Shown: positions 41,565 through 52,958, counted from the stretch's first letter. The stretch is DNA of 64,000 nt from Mucilaginibacter defluvii (GCF_039543225.1 NZ_BAABJI010000001.1:833193-897192), one strand, 5' to 3'. Numbers and translations are program-made. The notes: generated from the letters alone by a model not told the origin.

Positions 41565-42368
41565 ATGCCTTTAATTCCGCCTGTTACCGGTGCTACGCCG
41601 GCTGTTGCTTTTGAACGTTTGTTGAAGATCATGGATGATCTGCGTGAAAATTGTCCGTGGGACAAGAAGCAAACTATCGAGAGCATCAGGCACCTTACCA
41701 TCGAGGAAACCTACGAGCTTTCGGACGCCATTTTGAGCGGCGATTTGCAGGAGGTGAAAAAGGAACTGGGCGATATTATGCTGCACCTGGTTTTCTATTC
41801 GCGCATAGCGTCCGAAACTAATGATTTTAATATTACCGATGTGCTGAACAGCATCAGCGATAAGCTCATCAACCGCCATCCGCATATTTATGGTGATACA
41901 GCGGCAGAGGACGAAGCGGCCGTTAAACGTAACTGGGAGCAGATCAAACTAAAAGAAGGCAATAAATCGGTTTTGGGCGGTGTGCCCGCCTCGTTACCGG
42001 CTTTGGTGAAAGCATCGCGCATACAGGAAAAAGCCCGCGGTGTAGGTTTTGACTGGGAGGACAAAAGCCAGGTATGGGAGAAAGTGGAGGAGGAGATGCA
42101 CGAATTTAAACAGGAATTCAACCCGGAAGATCACCGCGACTTTGACCACGAAAAAGCTGAGGGTGAGTTTGGCGACCTGCTGTTCTCACTCATTAATTAT
42201 GCCCGCTTTATCAATATCAATCCCGAGGATGCGCTCGAAAAAACCAACCGGAAATTTATTAAGCGTTTTCAATATCTCGAGGCAAAAGCGAATGAACAGG
42301 GCCGGAAACTGCACGACATGACGCTGGCCGAAATGGACGTTTTCTGGAACGAGGCGAAAAAGTTATAA
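41565..42368 (+). CDS. mazG: nucleoside triphosphate pyrophosphohydrolase MazG
   Basis: 267 residues from the ATG at 41565; the upstream TTG overlaps the promoter region. Two MazG modules are present: ENCPWDKKQTIESIRHLTIEE with the EExx-ExxD motif EVKKELGDIMLHLVF, and a second with EFGDLLFSLINYARF. It hydrolyses non-canonical or excess NTPs to NMP and PPi. Confidence 0.95.
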   Translation: MPLIPPVTGATPAVAFERLLKIMDDLRENCPWDKKQTIESIRHLTIEETYELSDAILSGDLQEVKKELGDIMLHLVFYSRIASETNDFNITDVLNSISDKLINRHPHIYGDTAAEDEAAVKRNWEQIKLKEGNKSVLGGVPASLPALVKASRIQEKARGVGFDWEDKSQVWEKVEEEMHEFKQEFNPEDHRDFDHEKAEGEFGDLLFSLINYARFININPEDALEKTNRKFIKRFQYLEAKANEQGRKLHDMTLAEMDVFWNEAKKL

Positions 42369-42432
42369 ATTTTTTCCGACGCATGTATCGTTTTACTTTA
42401 AGCTGCCGTAATGGTAAAAAAGCTTAAGGAAA

Positions 42433-42885
42433 ATGAAAAGAAAACTGACTAATGTGATGGCCGTAGGCGCTTTATTAATAGGCGTATTAAGCACTGGTTG
42501 TTTAAAAAACAACAATGATGATGTAACCCCGTTAGCTGAACTTACAGGTAATTTTAAAGGTTCATATTACATCCTGAAAAGAAAAACCAATGGCACCGGT
42601 TTTGATACCGCGAAGAAAATTCCGGTAACCCTGCGCATGAAAGCCGATAGCGGATATACTTTGCGCACGGATAGCGTTAAGGTACACGCCAACAGCAACG
42701 GTAACTTTGCTTATGATTATTCATACATCCGGTTTACCGACAAAACGTACTCTGATACGTCAAAAAGAGGCCACCTGGTAGGTACTTACGCGTACTACTA
42801 TAACGGCACCAAGTTCCAGGTAGCGCGTGGTTCAAATCCTGATACAACCAGATGGATCTATGATTTTAACAAAACGGCTAATTAA
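42433..42885 (+). CDS. putative lipoprotein
   Basis: 150 residues. Lipobox LSTGC (cysteine near residue 23) followed by KNNNDD. The mature part is beta-rich and reads as a small lipocalin-like or Ig-like domain, unrecognised. It lies upstream of the ECF sigma gene on the same strand and might belong to its regulon. Confidence 0.7.
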   Translation: MKRKLTNVMAVGALLIGVLSTGCLKNNNDDVTPLAELTGNFKGSYYILKRKTNGTGFDTAKKIPVTLRMKADSGYTLRTDSVKVHANSNGNFAYDYSYIRFTDKTYSDTSKRGHLVGTYAYYYNGTKFQVARGSNPDTTRWIYDFNKTAN

Positions 42886-42961
42886 GAGCTGATTAATTGT
42901 GTCATTAATTACCTTTACCTTCCCCCAAAGGGAATACACAACTAATCCGTCTGAACAGTTA

Positions 42962-43513
42962 ATGCATCTAACCAAAGGCATTGCTGAGAGTGAGCTCATC
43001 AGTCAATGTAAAAAAGGCAGCCTGAAATACCAGGAGTTGCTATACAAGCAATTCTATGGCTATGCTATGGGTGTTAGTTTGAGGTACAGCATTAACCGCG
43101 ATGATGCCTTAGAGGTAGTTAATGACGCTTTTATAAAAGTTTTTAATGCTATACATACTTATAACGATGATAAGCCATTTAAAGCCTGGCTGCGTACGGT
43201 GGTTGTAAATACCGCAATTGACCAACGGCGCAAAGGCCTGAAGTTTATGGCGAATACTGACATTGATGAGGCACCGCCCATTGGTCAGGGTGCTACGGTA
43301 ATAGGCAAAATGAACGCGCAGGATATTTTAAACCTGCTGAATTTACTGCCCGAGATACAAAGCACCATTTTTAATTTGTATGAGATAGATGGTTATAACC
43401 ATGACGAGATCAGCAAGATGTTAGATATACCGGTTAGCTCATCGCGAGTGTACCTGAGCAGGGCAAAGGAGAAGCTGAGAAAAATTTTAAGTAAGGAGGA
43501 GCCAAACTTGTGA
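42962..43513 (+). CDS. ECF-type RNA polymerase sigma factor
   Basis: 183 residues from the ATG at 42962; a frame-open GTG at 42899 would add an unusual extension. Region 2 is in RYSINRDDALEVVNDAFIKVFN with KPFKAWLRTVVVNTAIDQ, and region 4 in LPEIQSTIFNLYEIDGYNHDEISKML. It overlaps the next gene by 4 bases (GTGA), the usual coupling to a membrane regulator. Confidence 0.9.
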   Translation: MHLTKGIAESELISQCKKGSLKYQELLYKQFYGYAMGVSLRYSINRDDALEVVNDAFIKVFNAIHTYNDDKPFKAWLRTVVVNTAIDQRRKGLKFMANTDIDEAPPIGQGATVIGKMNAQDILNLLNLLPEIQSTIFNLYEIDGYNHDEISKMLDIPVSSSRVYLSRAKEKLRKILSKEEPNL

Positions 43514-44919
43514 AAGAGGAGTTTGAGGACGACTTAAAAAGGCGCATCAGCGAGGTGTTTGATCAATATGACGATGCCGGCGCTGACGAAGGCTGGATGC
43601 AGCTCAGAGAGCGGTTTCCGGCGCCTGCGAATAGCCGCGGCGTTACGAGGTTGTGGTGGCTTTCGGCCGCCGCGGTTATTTTGCTGTGCCTGGGTGTAGG
43701 TTTATGGTTAAGGTTTGATAAACCCGCTGCATCAAACACAATCGCCGTTAACAAGCCGGTTAAAACCAAACCTGCTCAACCTGAAACGGCAGAGCGAATT
43801 GAGCCGGAGCCGGCTAAGGCTAACGGAGAGCGGCAAGAATCTGCAAGCCCTGACATCTATGAAAATAATAATGCCGCTATTGCCGGAGGCTTTATGCCTG
43901 ATGAACCGGTACTGGCCATGAGGAAAGAGGCATCAAATAATAAACAAGCACAAGCTGTAACTGCGTATAAGCGCGGAGCTGCTGAAAATAACATTGTGGC
44001 CGCTGGCCTCATGGAATCAACTGTTAATAGGGGGAAAAAAGACAGTGTGATCAGCACTCCGCGTTCGCAGGCAGCTACTGAACAATATGCCGTTACCACT
44101 GTACCGGCACAAAAACCAACAACAACCGTCGACGTGGTTAAACCGCCGGTTGTTCAGCAGCCGGATGTAACGGCGCAAAAACCGATAGACCGCCTGTTCG
44201 CCCGTGATTATGCAAGCGATACGCAGAAAAAGCAGGATCAGAAAGCGGATAAGCTGGTAAACTTTGGCGTGTATGCGGCAACTTATGTTAACTATGCCAA
44301 GGGCAGCGATAACCGGGTAAATGTTGGCGCGGGTGTATCATCTGATTTCCGGATCTCAAAAAACCTGAAGTTATCCACCGGGGTGTCCATCGCGCAAAAC
44401 TCATTCAATTATAACGTAAGCAGTCCGGCCGAGCTGCCTGCCGTGGCGGCAGATGCATCTGTGGTAGCTAACTCGTTAAGGGCCGCCGATGAAAAAGGCT
44501 TTAATACCTCGATAGCGCCGCCTGCCTTGCAGAACTATAATGCCAGTTTGGTTGGTTTAGATGTTCCGCTGAATTTGAAGTTTGAATTCGATCCGGATAA
44601 AAACGATACCTACATATCCGCAGGCGTAAGTTCAGGAACCTTTCTCAATCAAAGCTATAATTACCGTTACAGCTATTCGTCTATCTCCAGAGAGGATAAC
44701 CGGGTAGTTAACGAAAAAATTGAGCAGGGCTTTGGCAACTTTTATTTTGCCCGTACCCTTAACGTGGCCTTTGGTGTGGGGTATCCGCTGGGTAAAAGCA
44801 ACCGTTTGGTTATTGAGCCATTTGTTAAGTATCCGCTTGATGGTTTGGGTGCCCAGCAGATAAAATTTGGCGCAGGCGGTATAAACCTCAAGCTTAATTT
44901 CCAGGCACGTAAGCGGTAA
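43510..44919 (+). CDS. membrane protein with C-terminal beta-barrel domain, coupled to ECF sigma
   Basis: 469 residues, GTG start inside the sigma stop. Residues 1-45 are acidic and cytoplasmic; one membrane helix (about 46-66); a long low-complexity periplasmic linker (about 70-240, rich in A, E, P, K, T); then a beta-rich domain (about 240-469) like Bacteroidota outer-membrane barrel (PorT-like) proteins. The position suggests a role in controlling the sigma factor, but no standard anti-sigma motif is seen. Confidence 0.75.
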   Translation: MKEEFEDDLKRRISEVFDQYDDAGADEGWMQLRERFPAPANSRGVTRLWWLSAAAVILLCLGVGLWLRFDKPAASNTIAVNKPVKTKPAQPETAERIEPEPAKANGERQESASPDIYENNNAAIAGGFMPDEPVLAMRKEASNNKQAQAVTAYKRGAAENNIVAAGLMESTVNRGKKDSVISTPRSQAATEQYAVTTVPAQKPTTTVDVVKPPVVQQPDVTAQKPIDRLFARDYASDTQKKQDQKADKLVNFGVYAATYVNYAKGSDNRVNVGAGVSSDFRISKNLKLSTGVSIAQNSFNYNVSSPAELPAVAADASVVANSLRAADEKGFNTSIAPPALQNYNASLVGLDVPLNLKFEFDPDKNDTYISAGVSSGTFLNQSYNYRYSYSSISREDNRVVNEKIEQGFGNFYFARTLNVAFGVGYPLGKSNRLVIEPFVKYPLDGLGAQQIKFGAGGINLKLNFQARKR

Positions 44920-44938
44920 ATCAATCCGCATAACATAA

Positions 44939-44986
44939 AAAAAAGCAGAAGGAGCGGCAAATTTAGTCAGCTTCTTCTGCTTTTTT
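44939..44986. terminator. bidirectional intrinsic terminator
   Basis: GCAGAAG (44945-44951) pairs with CTTCTGC (44974-44980); A-run on the left and T-run (44981-44986) on the right serve both strands between convergent genes. Confidence 0.8.
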
Positions 44987-45070
44987 GTTAAGGACAGGGT
45001 TAAGGTGTTATCCACCTAAAGCTACAAACCAATTTTGAAATACACTATACCTACTTTTAGGTATTATAGC

Positions 45071-45967
45071 TTATGGTACTAAAAACTGAAGGTTGCCTGG
45101 TTGTACTTCAAGCTTCAGTTTTGCAGGTTGCGTATAGTCAATCAATTCATCGTCGGCATGTAAATCAGTACCCATCCAGGTAAGAGTAAAGCTCTTTCCG
45201 GTATAAGTTTCGTAAGGGAAGGCAGGGCAATCATTACCATCAATAAGGTGCTGCAGGTAATCAGCAAAATGGCGCCGCTGTTTTTCGGGCAATAAAACCA
45301 GCTCAAGCATGCCATCGCCGGGCGAGGCATGGGGTGCGAGCTTTAAATGGGGGCCTATCGAGCAGATGTTCATCACTTCAACAAGCAGGTAACACCCGCT
45401 AATTGTTTCGTCGTCTGTGGTAATCACACATTCGCGCGCTTCATAATTCAGTACGATATCCCGGAGTACTTCCTGTGCTTTCTTAATTTCCTTTTCGGGC
45501 GTATCAAGCTTGGTTTTGTCCACCAGTTTCATTTCGCGCATTAGCTGGGGGAAGATGCCATAGCCAAACCCCTCTAAAAATAATACCCGTTCTGTCAGTC
45601 CGCCAACATAAGTTACATCAAACGGGCTGGTATTTTTATTGTGCCAGGTGTGGATGATATCCTGAACCTCGCCATCAATTTCTAACGTTTTTGCGATGTT
45701 GTTCGCGGTGCCAAAAGGCAGCAGTCCTATTAGATGCGGCGCTTTTACATCATCTTTAAGGATGGCCTTGGCTGCTTTACGCACAGTGCCGTCGCCACCT
45801 ACAATGGCAATTATTTCGGTATCATTGGTGATTTGTTCCCAGCCGTCCTCTTTTATCGACGAATAGTCACACTCAAAATTTTCTTTGGCAAAAAGGGCTA
45901 TCAGGTTTTCTTTTGAATGCGCTTTATCGCCCGCGCGGGGGTTGTGCAACAGTTTAACTTTCGGCAT
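45071..45967 (-). CDS. diacylglycerol kinase family lipid kinase (YegS/LCB5-like)
   Basis: 298 residues. Nucleotide-binding GGDGTVRKAAKAIL (about 57-70) and LPFGTANNIAKTL (about 83-95) are the signature motifs of the DAG kinase catalytic domain; HASPGDGMLELVL lies in the C-terminal domain. It phosphorylates a membrane lipid with ATP. Divergent from surE with an 81-base gap. Confidence 0.9.
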   Translation of the reverse strand: MPKVKLLHNPRAGDKAHSKENLIALFAKENFECDYSSIKEDGWEQITNDTEIIAIVGGDGTVRKAAKAILKDDVKAPHLIGLLPFGTANNIAKTLEIDGEVQDIIHTWHNKNTSPFDVTYVGGLTERVLFLEGFGYGIFPQLMREMKLVDKTKLDTPEKEIKKAQEVLRDIVLNYEARECVITTDDETISGCYLLVEVMNICSIGPHLKLAPHASPGDGMLELVLLPEKQRRHFADYLQHLIDGNDCPAFPYETYTGKSFTLTWMGTDLHADDELIDYTQPAKLKLEVQPGNLQFLVP

Positions 45968-46048
45968 CGGTAATGTGGTTTAAAGTACAATCAATTAAAA
46001 CATACCTTTTGTTTTGTGGTTGAAATAATAAACTAACTGTTAAATGTT

Positions 46049-46789
46049 ATGCGGATACTGATCACCAACGATGATGGAATATATAGCCCGGGCATAGCTG
46101 CCCTGGCACAAATAGCAAATAAGTTTGGCGAGGTAAGGGTAGTAGCCCCGGATGTAGAGCAATCATCAATGGGCCACGCGGTTACCCATTCAAGGCCGTT
46201 GAGTTATAAAAAATCACCCATAGAATTTCCGGGTATAGAGGCTTACCGGGTTAACGGTACCCCGGCAGATTGCGTGGCTTTAGGAACACACCTTTGGTCA
46301 AAAACTGATGTGGTGCTATCCGGCATTAATATGGGGCCAAATCTGGGTAATTCCATGTGGCACTCCGGTACGCTGGCAGCGGCAAAACAGGCGGTGTTAT
46401 TCGGCATTAAAGGTATTGCGCTAAGCACGCCGGTTGGCAAAACCGAACCGGATTTTAAGGCGCTTGAGCCTTTTGTTGAAAAGGTACTAAGCTCATTACT
46501 GCAAGACGATAAGCTCGCATTATACAATGTGAACTTTCCTGAGCACCCTACGGATATCACCTGGACGAGGCAATCCGTACGTCTATATGACGGTACTGTT
46601 ATACCCGGCACCGACCCTATGGGCCGCAAACATTACTGGTTTACCGTAACCCCGCTTGAGCCGGCCGACGAAGGTACAGACCGCTGGGCGGTTGAAAATG
46701 GACTGGTTTCCATAACCCCGCTAAGGCTCGATTTGACGAATGAAGAAGAGCTTAAACAAATGATAAAAACACAACCCGTAAGCTTGTAG
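46049..46789 (+). CDS. surE: 5'/3'-nucleotidase SurE
   Basis: 246 residues. Metal-binding ITNDDG (D8, D9), PDVEQSSMGHAVT, RVNGTPADCV and VLSGIN.GxNLG motifs are all present. It dephosphorylates nucleoside monophosphates, chiefly in stress or stationary phase. Confidence 0.96.
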   Translation: MRILITNDDGIYSPGIAALAQIANKFGEVRVVAPDVEQSSMGHAVTHSRPLSYKKSPIEFPGIEAYRVNGTPADCVALGTHLWSKTDVVLSGINMGPNLGNSMWHSGTLAAAKQAVLFGIKGIALSTPVGKTEPDFKALEPFVEKVLSSLLQDDKLALYNVNFPEHPTDITWTRQSVRLYDGTVIPGTDPMGRKHYWFTVTPLEPADEGTDRWAVENGLVSITPLRLDLTNEEELKQMIKTQPVSL

Positions 46790-46811
46790 CAAACGGGCTG
46801 CGTTTAATGAA

Positions 46812-47321
46812 TTATTGCTTTGGTTTGTATAAGGTTTGCTCTAACTCACCTTTTCCATCGGCTTCAATAAGTGCTTTTACCTTTTTGTCTATCTTGACTT
46901 GATTTTTAGGATCTTGCATATATCGCAATACTTGTTTAGTTGCTTCCAGACCAACCTTTTTAGAGTCTTTTATTTCAGGCTGCATTATTTTAACCCTCAC
47001 AAGAGCCGCCATATACATGCCAAGATTGTCGCTTTCACCCAAAAATGCACCGGCTGATTCATCAAGGTCAAATTGATATTTCGGTGTGCCTGTCATCCAT
47101 TTTACCAAATATTGTAGTGATTTTAAGCGCTTAATATCATCTTTCTGGTAAGGCATACTAAGCAAATAGTTTGCAGATTTCAACGCGGCACTGTCCGCGG
47201 TAGCATTGTAATCTTCTTTTGTTTCAAGTTTAATCTGGGAAACATCTGGCAGGCTTTGTGCATTAGCGTCAACGCAGCATGTAGCTACGGCCAGTATCGA
47301 AATCAATAGTGCTTTTTTCAT
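46812..47321 (-). CDS. hypothetical secreted protein, paralogue 1
   Basis: 169 residues from the ATG at 47321, which starts the signal peptide MKKALLISILAVATCC...ANAQ; the ORF's earlier ATG (47339) would place extra residues before it. The mature part is helical and shares a pattern (KSANYLLSMPYQKDDIKRLKSL) with its neighbour at 47401-47892, so the two are tandem paralogues. Function unknown. Confidence 0.7.
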   Translation of the reverse strand: MKKALLISILAVATCCVDANAQSLPDVSQIKLETKEDYNATADSAALKSANYLLSMPYQKDDIKRLKSLQYLVKWMTGTPKYQFDLDESAGAFLGESDNLGMYMAALVRVKIMQPEIKDSKKVGLEATKQVLRYMQDPKNQVKIDKKVKALIEADGKGELEQTLYKPKQ

Positions 47322-47400
47322 GATAAGGTACCAGTTCATTATAAGTTTAATACTGGCAAATATATCATAAAATAGCGATCATAATTTAAATGCGTTTTGT

Positions 47401-47892
47401 TTACAAAGCCTGTTCCAGCCGGCCTTCTTTGTAGGCAGCCATCAGCCGGTTCATATCGTCGCGCAGCAATACATAATTATCGTCGTTATCGGCATAGTCG
47501 AGCAATATTTTTAGTGCGCCTATTGATATCTTACGGTCATCCTCAATGTCCGGATTTTGAAGTTGGTATTTAGTAAGCGCGGCCATATACAGGTCGGTTA
47601 AATCCTTATCGTCCTCAAAATTTGCCATTATATCTTCGTCCAAAATAAACTCAAAACTCGGTGTTTCTTCCATCCATTTGTTTAAAAAGTTCATTGCACG
47701 CAAGCGGGTCGGGTCGTCCTTTATGGCTGGTACCTTGAACAGGTAATCCGCCACCGGCAGCGCTATTGAGTCGGCATCTATTGCGCCTTCTTCGGTCTCC
47801 AGGTCGTACCTGTCTAAAGCAGGTAGTTTTTGTGCGTATGTGGTAAAGGCTACTGCGCTGGTAAACAGTAGCATAAGCAGTAACTTTTTCAT
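47401..47892 (-). CDS. hypothetical secreted protein, paralogue 2
   Basis: 163 residues with signal peptide 1-20 (FTTYAQ). VADYLFKVPAIKDDPTRLRAM and KWMEETPSFEF match paralogue 1 (KWMTGTPKYQF). Acidic, helical, unknown role. Separated from paralogue 1 by 79 bases. Confidence 0.7.
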   Translation of the reverse strand: MKKLLLMLLFTSAVAFTTYAQKLPALDRYDLETEEGAIDADSIALPVADYLFKVPAIKDDPTRLRAMNFLNKWMEETPSFEFILDEDIMANFEDDKDLTDLYMAALTKYQLQNPDIEDDRKISIGALKILLDYADNDDNYVLLRDDMNRLMAAYKEGRLEQAL

Positions 47893-48205
47893 GGCTTTTA
47901 ATGGTTTATTTATTAAACAATCAGTTGTTCAATAGGTTTAAAAATAGCGAATTTTAACCTTTTTATCAAGTGGCGTCAGTATGCTTCAGCGCAGGCTCGC
48001 CGCTTATATTGCGAGTTGGTTATATAAACGTTATATTTGATGTTTTAAGTAAGGTATATTTATATAAAACGTTTTAGTGCGAGTGCTTATTTAGGCCGGA
48101 TTTTGCTTTTAAATTTAAAAAAAAGCTTTTTTGGCGTTCAAAGTGTTCGTTTTACAATAAGTTAATTATACATTTACCGCAATTTCTAATCAATAAAAAA
48201 CACTT
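47893..48205. other. intergenic region upstream of GlcNAc-kinase-like gene
   Basis: About 310 AT-rich bases between divergent genes. It has an A-run/T-run palindrome AAAAAAGCTTTTTT (about 48118-48131) and TACATTTA (about 48168-48175), one base off the -7 consensus, before the kinase ATG. No gene or RNA is recognised. Confidence 0.4.
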
Positions 48206-49066
48206 ATGATCATTATTGCCGATGGCGGCTCAACTAAAACTAACTGGTGCCTGGTAAATGAAGAAGGCAAAAAAGTATATTTTAATACAGAAGGTTATAA
48301 CCCTTACTTCGTAAGCAAGGAATACGTGATTAACTCATTACGTGAGAATCTGCCTACCGACCTGGAGATCGACAAGATTACAGAGGTAAACTACTACGGT
48401 GCGGGTTGTTCAACCGAGGAGAAACGTAACCAGATAAAAGAGTCGATGCAGGTTGTATTTACCTCAGCCAAAGTAAACATCGGTCACGATCTGCTGGCTG
48501 CCGCACGTGCGTTGCTTGGCCATACCGAAGGTTTTGCTGCTATATTAGGCACGGGTATGAATACCTGTACTTACGACGGCAAGAACATCATCCAGAATAT
48601 TGATTCAGGCGCTTACATTTTGGGTGACGAGGGCAGCGGCTGCCACATTGGTAAAAAGCTGCTGGTTGATTACCTGCGTGGTTATATGCCAGAGGCTGTA
48701 CGCAAGCTTTTTTGGGAAACCTTTAAGCTTACACCTGATGACGTGAATGAGCAGGTATACACCAAGCCATTGGCTAACCGTTTTTGCGCGAGCTTCAGCA
48801 AATTTGTGTATGATAATAACGTGCACATTGAGTACTCGCGTAACCTGGTACGTTCATCATTTGTTGATTTCTTTAAAAACGTGGTAACACAATATCCTGA
48901 CTATCAAAAATATACATTTAACTGCATTGGTTCGGTAGGTTATAACTTCCGTAACGTGTTAGAAGAAGTAGTTGCCGAAAACGGCATGACGGTAGGTAAG
49001 ATCATTCGTTCACCTATAGATGACCTGGTAAAATATCACCTTGAACTGGCTCCAAGCCAATTATAA
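48206..49066 (+). CDS. N-acetylglucosamine kinase-like ATPase (BadF/BadG family)
   Basis: 286 residues of the ASKHA fold. Phosphate-1 motif ADGGSTKTNW (D6-T12), catalytic Asp in GHDLLAA, phosphate-2 GTGMNTCTYDG and adenosine-binding GDEGSGCHIG are all intact. It probably phosphorylates GlcNAc or a related amino sugar. An intrinsic terminator follows. A degenerate paralogue lies at 50979-51827. Confidence 0.85.
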   Translation: MIIIADGGSTKTNWCLVNEEGKKVYFNTEGYNPYFVSKEYVINSLRENLPTDLEIDKITEVNYYGAGCSTEEKRNQIKESMQVVFTSAKVNIGHDLLAAARALLGHTEGFAAILGTGMNTCTYDGKNIIQNIDSGAYILGDEGSGCHIGKKLLVDYLRGYMPEAVRKLFWETFKLTPDDVNEQVYTKPLANRFCASFSKFVYDNNVHIEYSRNLVRSSFVDFFKNVVTQYPDYQKYTFNCIGSVGYNFRNVLEEVVAENGMTVGKIIRSPIDDLVKYHLELAPSQL

Positions 49067-49083
49067 CAGGTTCAATAACGCAT

Positions 49084-49122
49084 AAAAAAATCCCGCTTCA
49101 GTTATGGAGCGGGATTTTTTTT
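49084..49122 (+). terminator. intrinsic terminator after kinase gene
   Basis: ATCCCGCT pairs with AGCGGGAT around a loop of about 11 bases, with A-run before and T-run after; serves both convergent genes. Confidence 0.85.
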
Positions 49123-49136
49123 ATTGTGACGAATAT

Positions 49137-49862
49137 TTATTTTTCTTCGGATGCGGCGGCTGCAGGTAGCGCATCCATATTCAAATCGTTCTGGAATATC
49201 TTGTTGTATTTACGGCGATCGAACTTATACAGTTTGGCGGCACGGTATGACACGCCTTTTTGCTTCTCGCTCAGTTCCTTTAAAAAGCCGTAACTCAGCA
49301 TTTTTTTGCGGAAGTTACGCTTATCCAGTTTTTTATTCAGTATGATCTCGTAAAGTGACTGTAGTTGTGTTAAAGTGAATTTTTCGGGCAGCAGGTCAAA
49401 CGCAATAGGCTGATAGTTTAACCGCTTCCTTATTTTGCTGAATGCGCTCCTGAAAATCTCGGTGTGGTCAAATGCCAGTTTGGGCATTTCGTTAACCGGT
49501 ATCCAGAACGCTTTACGCGCGTATTGAGTAATAGGAGTAAGGTCCTTTTGGCCGCTTATACGTATCAGGGCAAAATAGGCAACAGTAATTACTCGCCCCT
49601 GCGGGTGGCGGTTAACCTCGCCAAAGGTATGCAGCTGTTTAATAGGCATGTTGCGCAGGCCGGTAAGCTCATACAAAATACGCTTGGCGCCATCATCAAT
49701 GCTTTCGTTTTGCCCGACGAAGTTACCCGGCAGGGCGTACCAGTCTTTAAAAGGCTCCTCATTTCGCTCAATAAGTAATATCTTCAACTCGCCGGCCTCG
49801 AAACCAAAAATCACACAGTCGATAGAGAATACGGAGTCGAATTTAGGTAGTACTGTTTCCAA
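49137..49862 (-). CDS. Nudix-domain transcriptional regulator (NrtR/AraR-like)
   Basis: 241 residues. N-terminal Nudix fold (about 10-150) begins VIFGFEAGELKILLIERN. The Nudix box is degenerate: the REx2EE core reads RILYEL, so hydrolysis is unlikely and ligand sensing is expected. C-terminal winged helix (about 165-225; RNFRKKMLSYGFL, GVSYRAAKLYKF) matches NrtR-type regulators, some of which control sugar genes in Bacteroidota. It is divergent from pfkA, with a GTGT/ACAC-containing gap that could hold its operator. Confidence 0.8.
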   Translation of the reverse strand: METVLPKFDSVFSIDCVIFGFEAGELKILLIERNEEPFKDWYALPGNFVGQNESIDDGAKRILYELTGLRNMPIKQLHTFGEVNRHPQGRVITVAYFALIRISGQKDLTPITQYARKAFWIPVNEMPKLAFDHTEIFRSAFSKIRKRLNYQPIAFDLLPEKFTLTQLQSLYEIILNKKLDKRNFRKKMLSYGFLKELSEKQKGVSYRAAKLYKFDRRKYNKIFQNDLNMDALPAAAASEEK

Positions 49863-49988
49863 AATATAAGTTTATAACAATAGGATAAAGATATGCGTTA
49901 ATAATAAACAAAAAAATAAAAATAAATTTAATGGTGTAAAGTGCACACACTATCTTCGTACCGTAATTTCGAATACCAAATAAACGCA
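49863..49988. promoter_or_regulatory. divergent control region between Nudix regulator and pfkA
   Basis: An inverted repeat GTGTAAAGTGCACAC (about 49934-49948) is followed by TATCTTCG (about 49952-49959), one base off the -7 consensus. Possible operator overlapping the pfkA promoter; by eye only. Confidence 0.35.
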
Positions 49989-50975
49989 ATGCAAAAACTT
50001 TCAAAGATAGCAGTTCTGACATCCGGCGGCGACGCCCCGGGCATGAACCCTTGTATAAGGGCCGTTGTCAGAACCGCGTTATATAATGGATTACAGGTAG
50101 TTGGCGTAAGGCAGGGTTACCAGGGCCTTATTGACAATAACATGTATGACATGAACAACCGCTCGGTTAGTAACATACTTAACCTGGGTGGTACCATCTT
50201 AAAAACCGCGCGTTGCCTTCCGTTCCGTACCGAAGAAGGTATGGAGCTGGCCTATAAGAATTTAAAAGCCCGCGGGATTGACGGGTTAGTGGTTATCGGC
50301 GGCGACGGTACTTTTACCGGTGCCCTGCGCTTCTCAAAAAAATTCCCTGATATTGCGGTAATCGGTGTACCGGGTACTATTGATAACGACTTGTACGGCT
50401 CAACCTACACCTTGGGTTTTGATACGGCCACCAATACCGTTATTGAGGCTATCGACAAAATTCGTGATACGGCCGACGCGCACGACCGCCTTTTCTTTAT
50501 CGAGGTGATGGGTCGCGATTCAGGCGCTATTGCCCTGCGTGCCGGTATTTCATGCGGTGCTGAGGCTATTTTATTGCCTGAAAAGGAAACCGCTATCGAA
50601 GAGTTAATCGTGAGTTTAAAAGCAGGCCATTACAATAAAAAATCATCAAGCATTGTAATTGTTGCCGAGGGCGATAAGCACGGTGGCGTATATGATATTG
50701 CCAAGGCCGTTGAAAAAGAGGTTAAGAACTACGATATAAAAGTAACCATATTAGGCCACCTACAGCGCGGTGGCAGCCCCAGCAGTTTTGATCGTATTTT
50801 GGGTAGCCGTTTAGGTTTTGCCGCGGTAAACGCCATGATAGCCGGTAAAACCCAACAAATGGTGGGCTTGCAGGCAAACAACATCGTTTTAACCTCGCTT
50901 GAGGAAGCGCTTAACCAGCACGAGTTTAAACTGGAAGAGGATTTGATGCAGATGATGGAAATACTCTCGATATAA
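49989..50975 (+). CDS. pfkA: ATP-dependent 6-phosphofructokinase
   Basis: 328 residues from the ATG at 49989; the upstream ATG (49941) would precede the promoter-like box. TSGGDAPGMN, VIGGDGTFTGA, PGTIDNDLYGS and EVMGRDSGA are the substrate and ATP motifs; G rather than D after GGD favours ATP over PPi. Catalyses the committed step of glycolysis. Followed after 3 bases by a kinase-like paralogue and then gapA, so a glycolytic operon. Confidence 0.97.
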   Translation: MQKLSKIAVLTSGGDAPGMNPCIRAVVRTALYNGLQVVGVRQGYQGLIDNNMYDMNNRSVSNILNLGGTILKTARCLPFRTEEGMELAYKNLKARGIDGLVVIGGDGTFTGALRFSKKFPDIAVIGVPGTIDNDLYGSTYTLGFDTATNTVIEAIDKIRDTADAHDRLFFIEVMGRDSGAIALRAGISCGAEAILLPEKETAIEELIVSLKAGHYNKKSSSIVIVAEGDKHGGVYDIAKAVEKEVKNYDIKVTILGHLQRGGSPSSFDRILGSRLGFAAVNAMIAGKTQQMVGLQANNIVLTSLEEALNQHEFKLEEDLMQMMEILSI

Positions 50976-50978
50976 TTA

Positions 50979-52828
<1,850 letters not shown>

Positions 52829-52850
52829 TCGCCATATCCTTTTATAATAC

Positions 52851-52873
52851 AAAGCCGGCCAAAAGCCGGCTTT
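52851..52873 (+). terminator. intrinsic terminator of pfkA-gapA operon
   Basis: AAAGCCGGC (52851-52859) and GCCGGCTTT (52865-52873) form a perfect 9-base stem with a 5-base loop. Confidence 0.8.
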
Positions 52874-52958
52874 GCTGCTTTTAACGCTTCTTGTACGCGT
52901 GGTTGTAGCGTTTTGCATTTTTAAGCCGTAGTGTATATAACCAATACCAATATCCTTT

